Notes under the pieces: model-generated
Database searches by the model: none
What the model saw: only the letters and a program-made list of their open reading frames with translations
What the model was told of the DNA's origin: nothing
Position numbers and translations under genes: made by a program
Part shown: in pieces, positions 52,654-62,710 of the stretch
Layout of the letters: each line of letters starts with the position of its first letter
Numbering within the stretch: position 1 is the first letter of the stretch
NCBI RefSeq assembly: GCF_013410105.1
Contig: NZ_JACCCJ010000004.1
Location: 240,260 to 304,259 of the forward strand
From: Sphingopyxis sp. JAI108
GTDB taxonomy: Bacteria; Pseudomonadota; Alphaproteobacteria; Sphingomonadales; Sphingomonadaceae
Direction: 5' to 3'
Length of the DNA: 64,000 bases

Positions 52654-55600
52654 CCCGGAGCGCCGCCGACATATTCGCCGCCATCGCGTCGGCAGCGACG
52701 CCGCTGACGCTCGCGCGCGCCGCCGACGGCTTCCTGCCGCTGCTGCTCGCCGACCTCGCGCGCGCCAGCGACAGGAGGCTCGTGTATGTCGCGACCGACG
52801 ACGCGGCGATGCAGGCGGTCGCCGACGCGGCGCCCTTCTTTGCGCCCGACCTGATCGTGCACCGCTTCCCCGCATGGGACTGCCTGCCCTACGACCGCGC
52901 GGGTCCGTCGATGCGCGCCAGCGCCGATCGGCTCGCAACCTTGTCGGCGCTGCAACAGCCGGCGAAACGCGGCGAACTGATCCTTACGACGGTCGCCGCG
53001 ATCACGCAGCGCACGCTCACGCCCTTTCGCATCCGCCAGCTCGCGACGACGCTCGCGGCGGGGCAGCGGATCGATCGCGATGCGCTCGCCGAACTGCTCG
53101 TCTCGAACGGCTTCAGCCGCGTCGATACCGTCGCCGATCAGGGCGAGTTCGCGGTGCGCGGCGGCATCCTCGACCTGTTTCCCGCGGGCGAGGAAACCGG
53201 CCTGCGCGTCGATTTCTTCGGCGACGAGATCGAGAGCATCCGCCGCTTCGACCCTGCCGACCAGCGGAGCCTTGGCCCCGCCAAGGCGCTGCAACTGCTC
53301 CCGGCGTCCGAAACCCTGCTCGACGAAGCAACGATCAAGCGTTTCCGCTCGGCCTATCGCGACCTGTTCGGAGGGCAATCGACCGGCGATCCGCTCTATC
53401 AGGCGGTCAGCGACGGGCGCCGGCAGGCAGGCATGGATCACTGGCTGCCGCTGTTCGAGGAACGGCTGGCGACCCTCTTCGACCATATCGACCCCGCGAC
53501 GCCGGTGCTGCGCGGCCACCGCACCGAGGCGACCGCCGAGACGCGCTTTGCCGCGATCGCCGACTATCACGCCAACCGCGTTGCCGCCGAACGCGAGTCG
53601 CCGGGCAGCTACCGCCCGCTCGCGCCCGAGGCGCTCTATCTGAGCGAAGGCGAATGGGCCGCGGCGGCGAAAGACCGCCCGATCCATATCGTCACGCCCT
53701 TCGACGTCCCACCCGCCGCGACAGTGGTCGACCTTGAAACTTTCGCGGCGCGCGATTTCACCCCCGAACGCACCGCCGACCTCAATGTTTACGACAAGGT
53801 CGCCGACCATCTGTCGGACGAGCGCCGCAAGGGCCGGCGCGCGATCATCGCGAGCTATTCGGGCGGGGCGCGCGAGCGCCTGTCGGGATTACTACGCGAG
53901 CATGGGGTGACGTCGCTTGCGCCGGTCGACAGCTGGCAGGATGCACTCGGCACCGCCTCGTCGGAAAACGGCGGCGCGACCGCCATGATCGTCCTGCCGC
54001 TCGACCACGGCTTCGCCTCCGACGCGATCAGCCTGCTCACCGAACAGGATATTCTCGGCGAGCGCCTCGTCCGCCGCCAGAAGCGCCGCAAGAGCGCCGA
54101 TGCCTTCCTCGCCGAGCTCGCGACGCTCAGCGTCGGCGACCTCGTCGTCCATCTCGACCACGGCATCGGACGCTACGAGGGGCTGACCCAGATTCCGGTC
54201 GGGAGCAGCCCCCATGATTGCGTCGCGCTGACCTATTCGGGCGGCGACAAGCTCTACGTCCCCGTCGAAAATCTCGATGTCCTCTCGCGCTACGGCGGCG
54301 AAAGCGACGGCGTCGCGCTGGACAAATTGGGCGGCGAAGCATGGCAACGCCGCAAGGCGCGGATGAAGGAGCGTATCCGCGAGATCGCGGGCGAACTGCT
54401 CGCGACCGCAGCGCAGCGCGCGCTCCGGTCGGGCGAACTGCTCGCGCAGGATGCCGCCTACCCCGCCTTCGCCGACCGTTTTCCCTATCAGGAAACCGAC
54501 GACCAGGACCGCGCGATCGGCGACGTGCTCGCCGATATGGCGTCGGGGCGCCCGATGGACCGGCTCGTCTGCGGCGACGTGGGTTTCGGGAAGACCGAGG
54601 TCGCGCTGCGCGCCGCCTTCGTCGCGGCGATGGCGGGCGTTCAGGTCGCGGTCGTCGTCCCGACCACGCTGCTCGCGCGTCAGCATTACACGAATTTCGT
54701 CGAACGCTTCAAAGGCTTCCCGGTCAATATCGGCCGCCTGTCGCGCCTTGTCCCCGCGAGCGAAGCGCAGAAGACGCGCGACGGCCTCGCGAGCGGCCAG
54801 ATCGACATCGTCGTCGGCACCCATGCCGTGATCGCCAAGTCGGTCGAATTCAAGAATCTCGGCCTCGTCATCGTCGACGAGGAGCAGCGGTTCGGGGTCG
54901 TCCACAAGGAGCGGCTGAAGCAGCTCAAGGCCGACGTCCACGTCCTGACCCTCACCGCGACCCCGATCCCGCGCACGCTTCAGATGGCGATGTCGGGCCT
55001 CCGCGAGCTTAGCGTCATCCAGACCCCGCCGGTCGATCGCCTCGCGGTTCGCACCTATGTCGCGCCGTGGGATCCGGTCGTGATCCGCGAGGCGTTGCTT
55101 CGCGAGCATGATCGCGGCGGGCAAAGCTTCTTCGTTACCCCGCGCATCAAGGATCTGCCCGACATCGAGGAATTCCTGCGCACGCGCGTGCCCGAGATCA
55201 AATATGTCGTCGCGCACGGCCAGATGGCGCCGGGCGATGTCGAGGAGCGGATGAGCGCCTTCTACGATCGCAAATATGACGTGCTCGTATCGACGACGAT
55301 CGTCGAGTCAGGGCTGGACATTCCTAGCGCCAACACGCTGATCGTCCACCGCGCCGACCGTTTCGGCCTTGCACAGCTTTATCAGCTGCGCGGCCGTGTC
55401 GGGCGGTCGAAGACACGCGCCTATGCCTATCTGACGACGCTTGAAGGCGGCGCGATCACCGACACCGCCGAAAAACGGCTCAAGCTGCTCGGCGATCTCG
55501 ACACATTGGGCGCGGGTTTCCAGCTCGCGAGCCACGATCTCGACATTCGCGGCGCGGGCAATCTCGTCGGCGACGAGCAATCGGGGCATATCCGCGAAGT

Positions 55601-56144
55601 CGGCTTCGAACTCTATCAGTCGATGCTCGAAGAGGCGATTTTGGTGGCAAAGGCCGAAGGCATGGGCGCCGCGCCGCCGCGCGAAGCGCTGTCGCCCGTG
55701 ATTACCGTCGACGCGCCGATCCTGATTCCCGAGGATTACGTCCCCGACCTGCCGCTGCGCATGGCGCTCTATCGCCGCCTCAACGAGGCCGAGGATCGCG
55801 CCGCGCTGGATGCCTTCGCCGCCGAGATGATCGACCGCTTCGGCCCGCTGCCGCCCGAGACCGCGAACCTCCTCCAGCTGATGGAAATCAAGGCCAACGC
55901 GAAACTCGCGGGCATCGCCAAGCTCGACGTCGGCACCAAGGGCGCGCTGGTCAGCTTCCACGGCGACCAGTTCGCGAACGTCCCCGGTCTCATCGCCTAT
56001 GTCGAGCGACTGAAAGGCCGTGCGCGTATCCGGCCCGACAACAAATTGTCGGTCAGCGGCGACTGGGTCAGCACCGGGGCGCGGCTCAATGGCGCGCTGC
56101 AATTATCGAAAGGTTTGGGCAAGCTGGCGCGGCAGGCGTCATAG
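52650..56144 (+). CDS. mfd: Transcription-repair coupling factor
   Basis: This 1164-residue protein has the UvrB-homology N-terminal part (RFPAWDCLPYDRAGPS, GGILDLFPAGEE), the RNA-polymerase-interacting domain (VVHLDHGIGRYEGLT near 500), helicase motifs (GDVGFGKTEVALRAAF, VDEEQRFGVVHKE, TATPIPRTLQMAM, QLRGRVGRS) and a C-terminal TRCF domain. It removes stalled RNA polymerase from lesions and recruits UvrA. The ATG at 52650 overlaps the sdhE stop; the longer open frame upstream is not used. A palindromic repeat follows. Confidence 0.97.
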   Translation: MTRSAADIFAAIASAATPLTLARAADGFLPLLLADLARASDRRLVYVATDDAAMQAVADAAPFFAPDLIVHRFPAWDCLPYDRAGPSMRASADRLATLSALQQPAKRGELILTTVAAITQRTLTPFRIRQLATTLAAGQRIDRDALAELLVSNGFSRVDTVADQGEFAVRGGILDLFPAGEETGLRVDFFGDEIESIRRFDPADQRSLGPAKALQLLPASETLLDEATIKRFRSAYRDLFGGQSTGDPLYQAVSDGRRQAGMDHWLPLFEERLATLFDHIDPATPVLRGHRTEATAETRFAAIADYHANRVAAERESPGSYRPLAPEALYLSEGEWAAAAKDRPIHIVTPFDVPPAATVVDLETFAARDFTPERTADLNVYDKVADHLSDERRKGRRAIIASYSGGARERLSGLLREHGVTSLAPVDSWQDALGTASSENGGATAMIVLPLDHGFASDAISLLTEQDILGERLVRRQKRRKSADAFLAELATLSVGDLVVHLDHGIGRYEGLTQIPVGSSPHDCVALTYSGGDKLYVPVENLDVLSRYGGESDGVALDKLGGEAWQRRKARMKERIREIAGELLATAAQRALRSGELLAQDAAYPAFADRFPYQETDDQDRAIGDVLADMASGRPMDRLVCGDVGFGKTEVALRAAFVAAMAGVQVAVVVPTTLLARQHYTNFVERFKGFPVNIGRLSRLVPASEAQKTRDGLASGQIDIVVGTHAVIAKSVEFKNLGLVIVDEEQRFGVVHKERLKQLKADVHVLTLTATPIPRTLQMAMSGLRELSVIQTPPVDRLAVRTYVAPWDPVVIREALLREHDRGGQSFFVTPRIKDLPDIEEFLRTRVPEIKYVVAHGQMAPGDVEERMSAFYDRKYDVLVSTTIVESGLDIPSANTLIVHRADRFGLAQLYQLRGRVGRSKTRAYAYLTTLEGGAITDTAEKRLKLLGDLDTLGAGFQLASHDLDIRGAGNLVGDEQSGHIREVGFELYQSMLEEAILVAKAEGMGAAPPREALSPVITVDAPILIPEDYVPDLPLRMALYRRLNEAEDRAALDAFAAEMIDRFGPLPPETANLLQLMEIKANAKLAGIAKLDVGTKGALVSFHGDQFANVPGLIAYVERLKGRARIRPDNKLSVSGDWVSTGARLNGALQLSKGLGKLARQAS

Positions 56145-56165
56145 AGCCCTGACGCCTTGTCTTCC

Positions 56166-56253
56166 GCTCGAGCTGAGCTAGTCGAAGCACCGTCCATTCT
56201 TCCTCCGACGGCAAAAGAAAGAGCGGCCCTTCGACAAGCTCAGGGCGAACGGA
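56166..56253. repeat. Palindromic intergenic repeat, family F
   Basis: GAGCTGAGCTAGTCGAAG at the left and CTTCGACAAGCTCAG at the right are imperfect inverted copies. It lies between the convergent mfd and EAL genes, ending 2 bp before the EAL stop. Confidence 0.75.
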
Positions 56254-56255
56254 AT

Positions 56256-57455
56256 TTAGGTATTCAATAAATCCAGCAATTGACTCGACGGCACCGGCCC
56301 CGATTTCAGGAATCCCTGCCAGGTCGCGACGCCGAGTTCGGACAGGCGTTCGAGTTGCCGTTCATTCTCGATTCCCTCGGCGACCACCAGCAGCCCAAGC
56401 GCGCGCGCCAGGTCAACGATCGCGCGCACCACGATGCGGTCGCGGTCGCTGCCGTCGATCGTCCGGGTGAAGCCGCTGTCGATCTTGAGATAGTCGATCG
56501 GCAGCCGCGCGAGCAGCGACAGGCTGGAATAGCCGGTTCCGAAATCGTCGATTGCGATCGCCACGCCGTGCGCGCGGATTTGCGCGAGCTGTTCAGCCGC
56601 GCTCGCCGGATCGCTCAACATCGCCTGTTCGGTGAGTTCGAGCGTCAGCCGGTCGGGATCGACCTTCGCCGTCTTGGCCATCGCGGCGAAGCGTCCGGCG
56701 AATTCGGGATCACCGAGATCGGCGGCGGTGATGTTGAGCGAGACGCGAAGCCCGGCGAGCGCCTTGGGCCAGGTCGCCATTTCCGCGAGCGCGACGCGGT
56801 GCGCATGTTCGGTGAGCTCGCATTCGAGCCGCGCGGCGCGCGCCGCGGTCACGAGCGGCCCCGCGCCCAGCAAGCCGAGCTCGGGATGCTGCCAGCGCAG
56901 CAAGGCCTCGACGCCGGTCATTTCGCCGGTCGCGACGTCATATTGCGGTTGGTAGTGGATCACGACCTCGTTCCGCGACAGCGCGGCGCGAACCATCACC
57001 CCGTCGCGCGCCGACGCCGGCCGCGCAAGCTGGTCACCGGCGGCGCGCAGCTGTTCGGCGACCGATTCGTCGCGCGTGATCAGCGCGGCGGCGATGCGGA
57101 TCGACAGGCGGCCGTTCGGGTCGCCCACGATCGGCTCGGCAAGCGCGACATGCAGCGCGCGTTCCTGGGCGCGGAGCGCGCCGAGCGACATCGGCGTCGC
57201 GGGCACGATCAGGAAGCGCGGTCCGTCGAGCCGATCGACGCACGATCCCTGGCCGAATTCATCGCTGGCGAAATTTTCGAGCCGCCGCCCGATTTCGTCG
57301 AGCACCGAGTCGCCCGTCGCGGTCCCGGCGCTGTTGTTGATGCGCGCCATCTGGTCAACCTGAACCAGAATGACGCCTGCATCGGCGTCGTACCGCGCGT
57401 GCAGGGCTTCGAGTTTGCGGGCACAGGCGGAAAGGGAGTCGGGCAGATGATTCAT
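56256..57455 (-). CDS. c-di-GMP phosphodiesterase: degenerate GGDEF plus intact EAL domain
   Basis: This 399-residue soluble protein has a GGDEF-like domain (about residues 1-150) whose signature is replaced by LDGPRF, so cyclase activity is not expected. An EAL domain (about 155-399) keeps the catalytic set: E183-A-L-L-R187, N241, E274, D303-D304 in IDDFGTGYSSL, K324 and E360-G-I-E. It should hydrolyse c-di-GMP to pGpG, possibly with the GGDEF remnant as a GTP sensor. It is divergent from moaA across about 50 bp. It may work in the same circuit as the PilZ protein at 49742. Confidence 0.92.
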   Translation of the reverse strand: MNHLPDSLSACARKLEALHARYDADAGVILVQVDQMARINNSAGTATGDSVLDEIGRRLENFASDEFGQGSCVDRLDGPRFLIVPATPMSLGALRAQERALHVALAEPIVGDPNGRLSIRIAAALITRDESVAEQLRAAGDQLARPASARDGVMVRAALSRNEVVIHYQPQYDVATGEMTGVEALLRWQHPELGLLGAGPLVTAARAARLECELTEHAHRVALAEMATWPKALAGLRVSLNITAADLGDPEFAGRFAAMAKTAKVDPDRLTLELTEQAMLSDPASAAEQLAQIRAHGVAIAIDDFGTGYSSLSLLARLPIDYLKIDSGFTRTIDGSDRDRIVVRAIVDLARALGLLVVAEGIENERQLERLSELGVATWQGFLKSGPVPSSQLLDLLNT

Positions 57456-57508
57456 CGCGCTTCCCTAGCAGGCTTTCCTTGCCAAGATCGTGCCTTTTGC
57501 ACCACAAT

Positions 57509-58531
57509 ATGTCCGTGACTGTCCCATTATCTTATCGCGCCGCGTCGCCGGCGCCCCTGATCGACGGACTTGGCCGGCGGATCAGTTACTTGCGTCTGTC
57601 GGTCACCGATCGCTGCGACCTGCGCTGCCGGTATTGCATGGCCGAAGACATGACCTTCCTGCCCAAATCGGCGGTGCTTAGTATCGAAGAAATGGCCGAA
57701 CTTGCCGGGCGTTTCGTCGCGCGCGGTATTCGCCGCATCCGTCTGACCGGCGGCGAGCCGCTCGTGCGGCGCGGGATCGACACGCTGGCGATGCGCCTCG
57801 GCGCGCTGATCGGCCATGGGCTGGACGAACTGACGCTGACCACCAACGCGATGCGGCTCGCCGAACATGCGCCGATGCTGGCGCAGGCCGGCGTGCGCCG
57901 TATCAACGTCAGCCTCGACACGCTCGACCCCAAGGCGTTTCGGCACATCACGCGCGTCGGCGACCTCGATGTCGCGCTGAGCGGGATCGGCGCCGCGCGC
58001 GCCGCGGGCCTCGCGATCAAGATCAACATGGTCGCGCTCGCCGGTCTCAACGAGGACCAGTTGCTCCCGATGCTCGACTATTGCGCCAGGGCCGGCTGCG
58101 ACCTCACGCTCATCGAAACCATGCCGCTGGGCGAGGTCGCGGAGGATCGCAGCGATCATTACATCCCGCTCCACCATTTCGTGGCGCCGCTGCGCGACGC
58201 GCACGCAATCTATCCGGTCGACCAGCGCACGGGCGGTCCGGCGCGCTATTTCGCCATCGAGGGAAGCCCGGTGACGCTCGGCCTGATCACACCGCTCAGC
58301 GACAATTTCTGCGCAACATGCAATCGTATCCGCCTGACCGTCGAAGGCCGCATCTATATGTGCCTTGGCCAGGACGATCATGTCGACCTGCGCGCCGCGC
58401 TTCGCGATGGCGGCGATGTCGACGGCTTGATTGATCACGCATTGGCTGGCAAACCCCGCGCGCATGACTTTCATATCGAACGAAAGTCGGGACCGGCGGT
58501 CGCGCGTCATATGAGTGCAACGGGCGGCTGA
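57509..58531 (+). CDS. moaA: GTP 3',8-cyclase MoaA
   Basis: This 340-residue radical SAM enzyme has the N-terminal cluster motif C36-x3-C40-x2-C43 (DRCDLRCRYC), LTGGEPLVRRG and the C-terminal second cluster (FCATCNRIRLTVEG followed by MC). It converts GTP to 3',8-cyclo-7,8-dihydro-GTP in molybdopterin synthesis. I start at ATG 57509 (MSVTVPLSYR); the frame is open to 57479. It lies 20 bp before nadK on the same strand, so the two may be cotranscribed. Its own C-terminal GG-like end (SATGG) is typical of the family. Confidence 0.96.
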   Translation: MSVTVPLSYRAASPAPLIDGLGRRISYLRLSVTDRCDLRCRYCMAEDMTFLPKSAVLSIEEMAELAGRFVARGIRRIRLTGGEPLVRRGIDTLAMRLGALIGHGLDELTLTTNAMRLAEHAPMLAQAGVRRINVSLDTLDPKAFRHITRVGDLDVALSGIGAARAAGLAIKINMVALAGLNEDQLLPMLDYCARAGCDLTLIETMPLGEVAEDRSDHYIPLHHFVAPLRDAHAIYPVDQRTGGPARYFAIEGSPVTLGLITPLSDNFCATCNRIRLTVEGRIYMCLGQDDHVDLRAALRDGGDVDGLIDHALAGKPRAHDFHIERKSGPAVARHMSATGG

Positions 58532-58551
58532 CAGGCCGTCCGCGAGGGGAC

Positions 58552-59325
58552 ATGATGTTTCGCAAGATCGCGCTTGTCGCATCGAACGCGCCCGCAGCCA
58601 TGGAAGCGGAAGCCGAACTGCGCCCGCTCTATGATTTCGTCGACCTCGCCGAGGCCGACCTGCTGATCGCGCTCGGCGGCGACGGCTTTCTGCTGCACAT
58701 GTTGCACCAACTGCTCGACCAGCGCCGCAGCCTGCCCGTGTTCGGCATGAATCGCGGCACGATCGGCTTCCTGATGAACGAGTTTCGTATCGAGGGGCTA
58801 CTCGACCGCATAGCCGCTGCCCGCCCCTATCTGATCCACCCGCTGTCGGGCGACATCACGACGGTCAGCGGCGAGCGTCACATATTGCCCGCGATCAACG
58901 AAATCTCGCTGCTCCGCGAAACGCGCCAGGCGGCGAAGCTCGAGGTGTTGATCAACGAAAAGACGATGCTGGAGGAACTCGCCTGCGACGGCGTGCTCGT
59001 GTCGACCCCCGCGGGATCGACCGCCTATAACCTCAGCGCCAATGGCCCGATCCTGCCGCTCGATTCCGCAATGCTCGCGCTGACGCCGATCAGCCCCTTT
59101 CGCCCGCGGCGCTGGCGTGGTGCGCTCGTCCCCGAATCGACGAGCATCCGGTTCAACGTCCGCGAAGCCGCGAAACGCCCGGTCAGCGCGGTCGCCGACC
59201 AGCGCGAGATCCGCGATGTGAAGACGGTATTGGTGACCACGGACCGCAGCCGGCCGCTGACTCTGCTGTTCGACCCCGACCAGGGCCTCGACGAACGCAT
59301 CGCAATGGAACAATTTATCGTCTGA
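58552..59325 (+). CDS. nadK: NAD kinase
   Basis: This 257-residue protein has the NAD kinase signature GGDGFLLHM (GGDG at 42-45), the MNRGTIGFLMNEF segment and the nucleotide-binding DGVLVSTPAGSTAYNLSANGP. It phosphorylates NAD to NADP in the cytoplasm. It is shorter than the E. coli enzyme (about 292) but of usual alphaproteobacterial length. The ATG at 58552 is followed by a second Met. It ends 82 bp before tRNA-Asn. Confidence 0.96.
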   Translation: MMFRKIALVASNAPAAMEAEAELRPLYDFVDLAEADLLIALGGDGFLLHMLHQLLDQRRSLPVFGMNRGTIGFLMNEFRIEGLLDRIAAARPYLIHPLSGDITTVSGERHILPAINEISLLRETRQAAKLEVLINEKTMLEELACDGVLVSTPAGSTAYNLSANGPILPLDSAMLALTPISPFRPRRWRGALVPESTSIRFNVREAAKRPVSAVADQREIRDVKTVLVTTDRSRPLTLLFDPDQGLDERIAMEQFIV

Positions 59326-59407
59326 GAATCGCAAAGCCGCCAAAACCCTCTTGATAATTATATCGGTTGGCGGCAAAGGAGCCGCCTTGCCCGCATCGGC
59401 GGCGTGT

Positions 59408-59482
59408 TCCTCGGTAGCTCAGCGGTAGAGCAATCGACTGTTAATCGATCGGTCGTAGGTTCGAATCCTACCCGGGGAGCCA
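59408..59482 (+). tRNA. tRNA-Asn (anticodon GTT)
   Basis: The acceptor stem TCCTCGG/CCGGGGA has one T-G pair. The D-arm GCTC/GAGC, anticodon stem ATCGA/TCGAT around loop CTGTTAA, and T-stem GTAGG/CCTAC around TTCGAAT all fold. The discriminator is G and CCA is encoded. The anticodon GTT reads AAC and AAT (Asn). Confidence 0.97.
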
Positions 59483-59867
59483 TTCTTTTCCAGACGCACG
59501 AAAGCCTACGCCCAAGCACCTTGGCTTTGCGCGACATTCGCCAGCCTTGGCGCCCCTACTTGGGGGTAGCGACGAAGAGAGTTTTCACGCTTATCGCAGA
59601 GCAAAATATCGTAGGTCGACCCGGCACTGCAACGGGAAAAACGGCTTCGCGTAGGCTGGCGCAGAAGTGCAAGCTGCAGCGTTTCCAAGCGCACTTATGG
59701 GTACAGCAGCGTAGCCCTGCGCCGTTCCCGGTTACATTGGCGTAGTCTTCTGACCAGCAAAGCCCATGCACGAGGACTTGTTTCTGACCGTTAGCGGCCT
59801 GTCGCCTCTTGAGCGGAGCCAATCCAAACCGGACATTGCATCCAAGCGGGATAATCTCGCACCCAAG
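59483..59867. other. Gene-poor stretch downstream of tRNA-Asn
   Basis: This 385-bp stretch holds no credible gene on either strand: the frames present are short, cysteine- or arginine-rich and without family likeness. It lies beside a tRNA and next to truncated genes, so it may be a remnant of an integration or deletion. No copy of the tRNA 3' end was found nearby as an attachment site. Confidence 0.5.
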
Positions 59868-60158
59868 CTACCTTGTGATGGCAGGGACCAGAAAGTCGCG
59901 GAGCATCTCCGTTTGCTTGGTTTCAGAGTAATCGACCCGCATTGTCAGCATCGCATGTACGTTGCGGATCCACTCGACGGCGCGATCATTGTCGATTCCA
60001 TCGCGTATCTTTCCTTGGGCTCTCGCTCGATCGAGAACGGGTCCCCATAGCTCGACCATAAGCTCCTGAACACGGACAGACCCCCGGAACATATATTGAT
60101 CGACGCTGTGATCGGCCTGCTGCTGAATATCGTCGAGGACGGGATCGCTCCGCCCAAC
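59868..60158 (-). pseudogene. TetR-family regulator, C-terminal remnant
   Basis: The frame on the minus strand keeps about 95 residues of the ligand/dimerisation part: DPVLDDIQQQADHSVDQYMF, VELWGPVLDRARAQGKIRDG and MLRDFLVPAITR. The DNA-binding helix-turn-helix that should precede it is missing. Upstream sequence instead belongs to the flavodoxin remnant on the other strand. An ATG at 60092 could start a 74-residue fragment, but no regulator can function without the HTH. Confidence 0.7.
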
Positions 60159-60159
60159 C

Positions 60160-60522
60160 CCCGCCGATTATGAAGCGAATGTGGCACAGGCAACGCGCGA
60201 ACGCGACAGCGGCTTCGAACCGCCGCTCGCCGAGCGGGTGGCGAATATCGCCGCTTATGACGAAATCTATCTGGGCTTTCCGATCTGGGGCGAGACCGCA
60301 CCGCCTGTGATCCGCTCCTTCCTGAAGGCGCACGACCTGACGGGAAAAACGCTCCGCCCGTTCATCACCCATGGCGGCTTCGGGCCGGGCAGCAGTGCCG
60401 CCGTGCTTCGAAGCCATGCCGTTGGCGCGCGCATCGAAGACCCGTTCGTCATGGAAGCCGATCAAGAGCGCCGCACGATGACCGAGGTCAAGGGCTGGCT
60501 GGACACCATCGAGACCGTCTAG
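60160..60522 (+). pseudogene. Flavodoxin, C-terminal remnant
   Basis: The plus-strand frame keeps about 120 residues of a flavodoxin: ADYEANVAQATRERDSGFEP, YDEIYLGFPIWGETAPPV, PFITHGGFGPGSS and MEADQERRTMTEVKGW. The N-terminal strand and phosphate-binding loop that hold FMN are missing. GTG 60181 could start a 113-residue product, but it would lack the cofactor loop. The break abuts the TetR remnant, as expected if one deletion removed the 5' ends of two divergent genes. An aldo/keto reductase follows at 60582. Confidence 0.7.
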
Positions 60523-60575
60523 CCCGCGCGATCAACCGGCCAACCGACTTCATCCGGCTACTAACAAGGGACTGA

Positions 60576-61445
<870 letters not shown>

Positions 61446-61740
61446 GATTTGCTGCGAAACGCGCGATCAGCAGGTTTCGAGAAGTCGTCGACGGTCCGGG
61501 TACGCCTTGGGTTGGGCGCGATGCAGCCATCGGAATATGCCCCGCGAGCAAGTGAGGTGAATCAGGCGCATCAATCTGGCGCTTGCCTGAAGGATGCTTA
61601 TGATGACCTTGAAAACCCACCATTCCGATATCCGAGGCTGCGCATTTCTTTAGCCTCTCACCGCGAACCGCTGTCCGGCCGCCGGCGAGTGGCTGCGGGT
61701 CGGGGCCTGCAACGCTTCGGCGGCCGGCTCGCCTAGCGCA
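61446..61740. other. Non-coding gap between aldo/keto reductase and acyl-CoA dehydrogenase genes
   Basis: This 295-bp gap lies between convergent genes. I see no credible gene, palindrome or U-tract terminator in it; a short frame at 61449-61736 has no family likeness. Confidence 0.4.
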
Positions 61741-62706
61741 TCAGCCGGTCGCCGCTTCCGGTTGAAGATGGGCACGCACGAAATCGACGGAACGCGCATC
61801 GCTCACCAGCCGTTCGCGTCCAAGCAGGCCGTTCCAATAGCTTTCCGATCCGTCGGCGAGGCGCCATTCGTGGAGGCGGCGGGTGAAGAGCTGGAGGTCA
61901 TGCTCCTCGCTGATCCCGATCGCGCCGTGGACCGCGTGCGCCGTCGCCGCGACGCGCGCCGCGGCGCGGCTCGCGATCGCTTTCGCGGTCGCGGCGGCGA
62001 CCAGCGACGGGGGAAAGCCACCCGCGCAGCCGAGCTGCGAGGCGATGCGCGCCGCGACCATTTCTTCGGCCATGATCGCCATCTGTTGCTGTAACGCCTG
62101 CTGGCGCCCGATCGGCTTGCCGAACTGGACCCGTTCATTGGCATAGGCGGCGGTCATTTCGGTCACGCGCCCGGACGCGCCCGCAATCAGCGCCGCGCGC
62201 AGGATCGCCGCGATGGGGCGGAGGCCGCTCGTCGGTGCGGTGGAGTGTGGCGATGGGAGATCGTTGCACGTCATCCGCGCGGCAAGGCTTGCGACGACGC
62301 CCGTGAGCGCGCCCGACGCCTCGACCATGTGAAGCGCGCAATCGGACTCGATCAGCATATATGCTGCGACCAGCCCGAAGGGAACGACGACGCTCTGCCC
62401 CGGCGCCGCGACTGCGAGCGCGACCGGACCATCCGGCGCGCCATCAAGCAGCGCGCGCGCGATCATCGTCTCGCCGACCGGCAGCGGCACCGCATGGCGA
62501 CCGAGAGCCATCCACAGCGGCTGGATGTCGGCAAGGGCCAGACCGGCGCCGCCGCGCTCCTCGGGCACCAGCGCATCGAGAAAGCCCGATTCGGCAAAGG
62601 CCTGCCACATCGCATCGGGGGACCCGCCGCGCTCGATCGCGCGCACCGCTGCCGGGGTCGACACATTTTCGAGCATCCGTTCGAAAGGTTCGAGAAATTC
62701 GCTCAT
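61741..62706 (-). CDS. Acyl-CoA dehydrogenase family protein, short subunit
   Basis: This 321-residue protein has the acyl-CoA dehydrogenase fold in reduced form: FAESGFLDALVPEERGGAGL in the N-terminal helices, a shortened beta domain, and the C-terminal four-helix domain with YANERVQFGKPIGRQQALQQ and AVHGAIGISEEHDLQLFTRR. It is shorter than typical homotetrameric enzymes (about 380). Paired with a full-length neighbour 4 bp upstream, it probably forms a heteromeric enzyme like FadE28-FadE29 or PimC-PimD, which act on bulky or dicarboxylic acyl-CoAs. The substrate is not decided by sequence. Confidence 0.88.
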   Translation of the reverse strand: MSEFLEPFERMLENVSTPAAVRAIERGGSPDAMWQAFAESGFLDALVPEERGGAGLALADIQPLWMALGRHAVPLPVGETMIARALLDGAPDGPVALAVAAPGQSVVVPFGLVAAYMLIESDCALHMVEASGALTGVVASLAARMTCNDLPSPHSTAPTSGLRPIAAILRAALIAGASGRVTEMTAAYANERVQFGKPIGRQQALQQQMAIMAEEMVAARIASQLGCAGGFPPSLVAAATAKAIASRAAARVAATAHAVHGAIGISEEHDLQLFTRRLHEWRLADGSESYWNGLLGRERLVSDARSVDFVRAHLQPEAATG

Positions 62707-62710
62707 CCTG

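Noticed and set aside
59404..59745. Open frame starting inside the tRNA-Asn region
   Set aside because: It reads through the tRNA and has no family likeness; the tRNA fold is complete.
59556..59822. 88-codon minus-strand frame in the gap after tRNA-Asn
   Set aside because: It is cysteine-rich and unrelated to any family I know, without a ribosome-binding site; treated as noise.
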